Below are positions 58,130 through 64,000 of a stretch of DNA of 64,000 nt, piece by piece. This stretch comes from Malus domestica. Taxonomy: Eukaryota; Streptophyta; Magnoliopsida; Rosales; Rosaceae. Position numbers and translations under genes: made by a program. Within the stretch, counting starts at the first letter, position 1. Each line of letters begins with the position of its first letter. The stretch covers positions 9,742,001-9,806,000 of the forward strand of contig NC_091671.1 of NCBI RefSeq assembly GCF_042453785.1, in the 5' to 3' direction. Under the pieces are notes generated by a model. It had not been told where the DNA came from, did no database searches, and saw nothing but the letters and a program-made list of their open reading frames with translations.

Positions 58130-58636
58130 GTATTAAATATCGATGATATTAGAAATATCGGTAGTCTAAAAACACGGAAATTTCGATGGAAATATCGTGA
58201 TATTATCGATATCGATAAAAATTAAATAAAAACCACGGAAATTGTAAAAAAAACTTGGAAATTTTTATTGAAACTTTGCAGGATATTTATTTAGTCAATT
58301 ATTTATTAGTTTATCACAAAAAATTGAAAGGAAATGCATTGCATGATAGATATAACTTATTTAAGTTGATTATATAGCGAGCTGGCAAACATTGTGAGTG
58401 TAGAAAATATGTAATAATTAATAAAAGAAGTTTAAACACACCATAATCATTTATATATAATGAAGTAGTACAATATTTTTCACTTTAGACATTGCATGGT
58501 AAGATAAATGAGTGACTTAGCAAGGTCTAAAATATCGATGATATCGGAAATATTGTAGTCCAAAAAAATATCGGTAGTCCAAAAACAGGGAAATTTCGAT
58601 AGAAATATCGGGATATTATGGATATTTTAGACCATG
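58130..58636. mobile_element. TATCGATA-rich MITE
   Basis: 507 bases. Starts GTATTAAATATCGATGATAT and ends GATATTTTAGACCATG, an imperfect inverted pair. GCTCCAG lies on both sides (58123-58129, 58637-58643), possibly part of an 8-base hAT-type duplication. Inside near 58525 a second AATATCGATGATATCGG block repeats the left end. A relative enters the window edge at 63846. Confidence 0.65.
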
Positions 58637-58643
58637 GCTCCAG

Positions 58644-59741
58644 CGCATCGCAGGAATTACTGCTCTCTCTCTTTCTCTCTCCCCACCTTCAATCAACATC
58701 AAGCAGATACAAACACAAAACCAGGAATGCTGAATCGAAACCACGTTGCACCATTCTTGTTCATACACCTGTGGTGGCAGATCGAACCAGAATGGAAGAA
58801 ATCTCATCTGGGTTTTTAGTTAGTGGATTAGAAGCCGTGAGAGAGAGAGAGAGAGAGCAGCACCGATTTCTCTGTAAAGCACGAAATTGCAGCTTGCTGG
58901 CTAAGCGAGTGACCATCGATTATGTAATTTGGTGGTTGCTTTTGCAAATTTGGATGCTTTAATTGGTTTCTGAATATGAAAGAAATTGAAGGTGGCAACG
59001 AGATCGAAAGCTAGCTGGGTTTTTTTTCGTGTTGGTGTAAAGGCTGTGTTTTTTTGTTGTTGGTGTAATGGCTGCTTGGGTTTCAAAAAACATATTTTTT
59101 TTTTGTTAAATATTCAAAAAACATATTCCTTCGTGGGGAAGTGGTGATGTTTAATTTTTTGGAAATTTTATTTGAACCTTTGTAACTTATTTCTACACCT
59201 AACTTACTCTCTATATCCATATTATTTTTAATTAAAAAATTAATATCTCTTTAAATCCAAATTTATTACCTAATATACCCTCACAAACTCAATTCAATAT
59301 GTAAATTTATCTTTACATCCATTTAAAAAATAAAATTGCAAATTGAATAATTTTTAATTACAAAACTAATATTTCTTTAATCCCAAATTGAATAAAATCC
59401 CAAATTACATAAGCATAGAGTCGTATGGCGTGCTTTCGTTAATGTAATACAACATTACGTCATAGTTGATGTAGTACAACATTATGGCGTGTAGAAATTA
59501 ATAGAATTTCTTAAGATGATGCGCCCCATTGCTGGAGCTGCGTACATCACTATGGCTCCCATGGCTGTTGTTGCTAATTCGTTTGTGTTTTGGTGTCTCT
59601 TTGTTGTGTTACCTGCTGCCTCCTGAATCCTGATGAAACAATTTTCAATTATTCCATGATCTAAGGTAAGTGGTAGCAAACATTATGTTCGTAAGTGGTA
59701 GCAAACCCTTGATTCTTTAGGTTAGCCCTAGATTTTCTACC
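58644..59741. other. Spacer with GA microsatellite
   Basis: A (GA)n run lies at about 58839-58858. Open frames at 58618-58962 have no family match. AT-rich beyond 59090. No gene supported. Confidence 0.4.
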
Positions 59742-59858
59742 ATGGTGATGGAGTGGATTCGAGGAAACCAAATTGGCCGGGGAGGCTTCGCCACCATTTA
59801 CATAGCAAAACACAATAACTCATATTTTCAACTTCCAGCGTTGATGGTTATGAATTAA
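59742..59858 (+). pseudogene. Protein kinase N-terminal fragment (MAPKKK17/18-like)
   Basis: A 38-codon frame reads MVMEWIRGNQIGRGGFATIY then IAKHNN. EW.RG..IGRGGFAT.Y.A is the start and glycine-rich P-loop of small plant MAPKKKs (MEKK type; usually MEW.RG..IGRGS.ATV). The frame then loses similarity and stops; no VAIK lysine or catalytic loop follows within the next 300 bases. Confidence 0.6.
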
Positions 59859-60013
59859 AACCTAAAAACCTGTCTTCTCAACTCTAAAAAAAATTGAAAT
59901 CAAACGTAAAGAATTGCATAAATCAATTCATATTTTAGTTGGATGATTTAAAACTTCAAATCACCATCCACCGATAAAAAATAAGAAGCTAGTTTTCTCT
60001 ATAAGAGCTCTTA

Positions 60014-60948
60014 GGGTACGTTTACTAATCCGTAATCAGATTGAGAGGAATTGGATTTATGAGGAATTGAAATGAGATAGAATCAGAATCAGATTCCTGA
60101 TGGAGTTGTTTACTAAAACTGTCTGGAATCGGAGTAGGAATGATGTTGAATACATATAAGTTGTTTACTAATTCACTTCAATCTGAATTAAAACTAGGTT
60201 AATTACTAAATTGCCCTTACATAAATAAATTATTTTCATACTAATTAATTAAATTTATATAATAAAATTCATCTATATCTTAATTAAATTAAATTTCTTA
60301 ATCAGATTCCCTTCTCCACCCACCCATGCCTTTCCAAACTTGCCAATTACCAAATCCACCCCATTACGCCTCCATAGCCCGCCCTGCCTTTCCTTGCACT
60401 GCCCTTCACCCCCTGCCTTTCCTTGTCCAGTTGCACTTCGGTCTCGTTGCCGTCTCATACCCCAACTATCTTCTTTCATGGTCTGCACCACAAATACCCC
60501 AACTATTTTCAGCTTCCCCCCCCCTTATTTTTCCATCTACTTCTCATCTCCCTCCATCTCTCTCCAACCATACAGCCACTGGAATATACCCCACAACCAC
60601 CATAGCAGTGGATCCACCACTACTGCAGGCTGCAACTTCAATTCCAGGTGTTAGAGTGTCGTTCAATTGGCAAATGACAACCCATTCCACCAACTAAGTC
60701 TTCGAAGCCCATCCATCTAGGGGTAATTTGGGTATAAAAGTTGGATTCATGGAAGAGCCTTCTCTCCAGAATCCAAATACCACCTCCATCTAGGGGATTC
60801 GATTCCGGGAGATTTAGGGATCTAATTCATGATTTTAAGTGGACCCCATCTTGTTTTTCATTCCGGAAATGTTAGTAAACGGCTTGAATGCCTGGAAAAG
60901 AATGCAATTCCGTTTCTTGCCATTCCGCTCCGGTTTGGTAAACACGCC
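60014..60948. mobile_element. Harbinger/Tourist-like element with GGGTACGTTTACTAATC end
   Basis: 935 bases. Left end GGGTACGTTTACTAATCCG and, read inward from the right, GGCGTGTTTACCAAACCGGA; both carry GGAATTG/CAATTCC subterminal blocks. Flanked by TTA on the left and ATA on the right. The CT-rich middle (60310-60700) has open frames with no recognisable product. Confidence 0.6.
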
Positions 60949-61112
60949 ATAATGGTTTTAGCCGAAATGAATGGAGGATAAACATTGTGTGAAATTATGG
61001 TTTAATTATTGGGTGTGAGTTTATTGATAAATTTTAGTTTTATTGTTGATCTTATTGTGTACAATACTTGATGGTAATTATACAATAGTATAAGAAAAAC
61101 AATTCACATTTA

Positions 61113-62713
61113 GGTACCGTTTGGTACGCAGACGGGACTGAACATAACGAAGGTTCCATGACGGTTGTTCCGTTCTGCGTTTGGTAAGCGCATGATGGCA
61201 CGGAACCAAAATATTAAATGACTAACTTACCCCTATTCCGTTTGTTATTTGGTGCAATGTTTATGCGTGGGAAGGGACGAGACATTTTTTAATTTTTTTT
61301 GTAACTTGTTCATATTTGAACACATATATGTTTATCTATGATATATTTTTTACACTAGCATTACTGGCAGATATAGACTTTCCTGTGTTCATATATTCGT
61401 ACCGTGTATATAAGTTGAGAAAATTGAACATATGAAATAGCAAAGATGCATCTTTTTCTTCTCTGCAACCATTTCTAGCGCTTCTATATTAATGCGGGGA
61501 GGAATACAGAGAGAGGATTATTGAAATCTCAAGCACAACTAGACCCAAGGAACATATAGAGAACTAGTCCCTGTTTACATAAAATCATTCAAAATACTTA
61601 ATCCCCCCATTCCTTAACAATTCTAGCCTTTTCATAGGCTTAGCAACAACCTAATTAAACACTAGCACAACTTCCTAGTCCACTACAACATAAGAAATAA
61701 TAATCATCAAGTTCCAACCCAACCGCATAACTAAAAACACAATATTCTAAGTACTTGATTACTAGGATATTAACTAAATTTGAAAACTTAGACCATCCTG
61801 AATATCAAGATCCCTACTTAATCAACCTCCTTAATACATTGCATCATATAAATTGGAAGCTGCCGTGATATTTCCCTGATAAGGTAGGAAATGCATCAGC
61901 ATGCATTGGTCCTCATTCTTAATCAAAACAATGAGTATGAGTAAGATTACATATATATTATAACATTCAAACAGTATGTATAGTTTATTACAATAATCCG
62001 TAATAAAACTGACTAATTTCGGAACACTCCCATCTTGAGGGGGCGGGTTCTGCTTTTGCAATTGCACCTGAAGAAGCAGCTCCCAGAAAATTTCAGTTAC
62101 TCCATCATTAACACTCTGAAGATGCATCTTCCAATATATGAAAAAGAAGCCGTGCGAGTCCTGGCTATGGTGACGGCGTCGGAGAAAAAGGTGGAGCGCC
62201 GGGGGGGGGGGACTGAATAGGCGGCGGTGGATGAGCTTCGACATCGTCAACGACGGTCTTGGTCTGCTCTTTGCTCTTTTTGTCGTCGTCGGTGCTTGCT
62301 ATGCGAGTCCTCGGCGTCACTGGCGACGGTCTCGTCGTGGGACTAGCAAGAAGGAGGGAGGCGGTGGGAGGAAGCTGGGTTTGGGTTCAGATGGTTTGCT
62401 GGGATTGGGTTAACCATAGTTGGGTTGCTGGGTTTGTGGTGGAGGAGGAGGAGGCTACGTAAGAGGGAGGGTAGAAGAGAGGGAGGCTTGGAGGGATGGT
62501 AGACAGTGGAATTAACGAAAAAGAGGAGGGGTATTGTTGTCCAAAAAAATTATAATTTTGTATTCCACATGGTGGAACGAGTAGTTCTAGGGGAGAGAGG
62601 TGGAACGAAAAAATGACCAAAATTTGTTCCAAGGGATAGTGCATCCCACTCTTTTTAGCGCATCAAACGTGGGACGAGCGCATTTCGTCTCATCCCACGT
62701 ACCAAACAGTACC
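61113..62713 (-). mobile_element. Harbinger-like element E4 carrying an EXO70-like fragment
   Basis: 1601 bases. Left end GGTACCGTTTGGTACGCAGA, right end CCCACGTACCAAACAGTACC, flanked by TTA on both sides (61110-61112, 62714-62716). Both ends share sequence with E3 (for example TGCGTTTGGTAAGCGCA then ACCAAAAT). On the minus strand at about 61975-62130 it holds a fragment described next. The rest of the interior is not recognised; there is no transposase. Confidence 0.78.
61960..62130 (-). pseudogene. Captured host fragment, possibly EXO70-like
   Basis: The minus-strand frame reads MHLQSVNDGVTEIFWELLLQ, VQLQKQNPPPQDGSVPKLVS and FITDYCNKL. This has the style of the EXO70 exocyst subunit just before its C-terminal domain (VPKLV.F...YCN.LL). 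About 55 residues only. The family assignment is tentative; that it is a piece of a protein-coding exon is more likely than not. Confidence 0.4.
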
Positions 62714-62743
62714 TTAAAATTTAAGTTTTGTGTAGAAAGATGT

Positions 62744-63160
62744 TATATGGGTGAACAATACTTGCCTAGTCAAAGGAGTAGGAGTTCCTACTCAAAATTA
62801 TTCGTTGTCGATTTTGTTGAACTTCGTTTTTATAATCAGAATCGTTCATTTTATAAATCATTCTGTAAATATCCCCTATGTAAAAAATCAATTAAAACTA
62901 AGGTTGTTTAGTCATCGAACTGTATAAAAACAAATGAATGAAATTGATAAAAGTATTACAAACCGTCTACGTGTTTGCTATAATAGATTAACTAAACAAC
63001 CTTAGTATTAATTCATTTTTTACAATAATGATCTTTACAATGTGATTTATAATATGAACAGTTCTGATTATAAGCACAAAGCTCTGTGATTCAAACACGA
63101 AGAGTTTTTGAGTAGGAGTTTCTATTCATCTTTGAATAACCAAGTATTGTTCTATATAGG
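62744..63160. mobile_element. Foldback element with long imperfect inverted repeats
   Basis: The ends TATATGGGTGAACAATACTT and AAGTATTGTTCTATATAGG pair, and inner blocks also pair: AGTAGGAGTTCCTACTCAAA with TTTGAGTAGGAGTTTCTA, and AACTAAGGTTGTTTAGT with ACTAAACAACCTTAGT. Most of its 417 bases can fold into one hairpin. Non-coding. Confidence 0.7.
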
Positions 63161-63845
63161 TTCGAATTAAATTTCCCATTCCTTTTTTATTTTTAAATTT
63201 TTTCTGTAATAATGTTTAATTCATTTTTTCTCTCTTTTTCTTTGTTTTTCTCCTTTTTTTCATCTTAACAACAATTATTATGTGAAATAATTTAAAAAAA
63301 TTATTATAGTCCGACGTATTATCCGATGTAGAAATTAATCCCATAAAACACCAAACGCCTGATTATTTTAGTCAGTACAATTCGACGATTATTTATTATA
63401 TTCGACTGAAATAGTCAGTACAATCCGAGCTGCTGAACAAGGCCAAAGTGTATTGCACTATTTGTTAAAAAAAAAGGTGTTACACTATTTCACCACTAAA
63501 ATAATATGGATTTTTCAAAGTTATGGAACTCAACCACAACCTTCTCCATTGGCTAAGGTGTGCGATGGTGTGTTACGAACCATTCGTAATTTTTGTGTAA
63601 ATTGACCAAAATATCCCTAAAAGAGTACATGTTGAACTTTGTTGACTTTATTTTTGTAACACGTGTGGCGTATTAATTAATATATTTTTGTAGTACTCAT
63701 TACAAACGCGTGGACGCATTCGGAGTGAGAATCAAACTTAAAACAAAAACGGGTTGTTAAATGCAGGGGCATTTTTGTTATAACCACTAGTTGAGGAGCT
63801 GAAAATATTTACCATTAACAAAGAGATCTAATGAGTCATAGGCAA
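63161..63845. other. AT-rich spacer
   Basis: A short repeated block AGTCAGTACAAT(T/C)CGA occurs twice near 63380-63430. No gene seen. Confidence 0.4.
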
Positions 63846-64000
63846 GGTATAAAATATCGATGATATTGGAAATATCGGTAGTCCAAAAACACGGAAATAT
63901 CGATGAAAATATCGGGATATTATCGATATTGATAAAAATTAAATAAAAACCACGGAAATTGTAAGAAAAACTTGGCAATTTTTATTGAAACTTTGTAGGA
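63846..64000. mobile_element. TATCGATA-rich MITE, second copy, cut by window end
   Basis: AGGTATAAAATATCGATGAT and CGGTAGTCCAAAAACACGGA match 58128-58290 closely and in the same orientation. The right part lies outside the window. Confidence 0.7.

Noticed and set aside
60326-60697. Pro/Ser/His-rich frame of 123 codons
   Set aside because: CT-rich low-complexity interior of a Tourist-like element; no family match.

Overview
This is a nuclear plant (dicot) sequence: genes are split by GT-AG introns, the spacers are AT-rich, there are plant-type tRNA genes and plant-only families (ACR-type ACT protein, P-class PPR, plant ADF with its first intron right after the ATG), and dozens of small inverted-repeat elements fill the gaps. 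The gene set and the repeat families look like Rosaceae, probably the apple/pear group; that assignment comes from memory of such repeats and was not tested.

Layout. 1-1539: 3' half of a UDP-xylose synthase gene (+). 3848-4107: mitochondrial ATP synthase 6 kDa subunit (-). 5921-9822: an LTR retrotransposon with target-site duplication, no visible gag-pol, and a captured piece of an inositol polyphosphate kinase (ITPK) gene. 10769-11080: histone H4 (+). 13112-15985: four-ACT-domain protein ACR9-like (+). 16220-21760: an old duplicated segment with RNase H-like remnants, flanking a hAT-like element that carries an NBS-LRR fragment. 22553-23885: Harbinger-type element. 24435-28253: an 11-exon conserved gene of unknown function (+). 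30370-32366: ALY/THO4 mRNA export adaptor (-). tRNA-Val(AAC) at 32584 and tRNA-Cys(GCA) at 34233 (-). 34498-37043: MITEs and a Copia fossil. 37508-37933: histone H2B (-). 39689-40262: two abutting Harbinger-like MITEs. 40652-43378: a PPR gene resembling Arabidopsis At5g59900 (+). 45491-55442: three actin-depolymerizing factor (ADF) copies (-): one dead, one with an altered C-terminus, one intact. 55496-64000: element-rich, with larger relatives of the 39.7 kb MITEs that carry a SpoU/TrmH methyltransferase fragment and an EXO70-like fragment, plus a kinase fragment, a LINE-like remnant and TATCGATA-rich repeats.

The host genes are mostly single housekeeping genes that do not form a pathway. 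The H4 and H2B promoters share the CGCGGATC histone octamer, consistent with S-phase co-expression. The main theme is gene-fragment capture: at least four elements of three types (LTR, hAT-like, Harbinger-like) contain pieces of host genes. The ADF array shows duplication, deletion and MITE insertion clearly enough that filled and empty insertion sites can be compared. All identifications are by eye from sequence; no database search was run.
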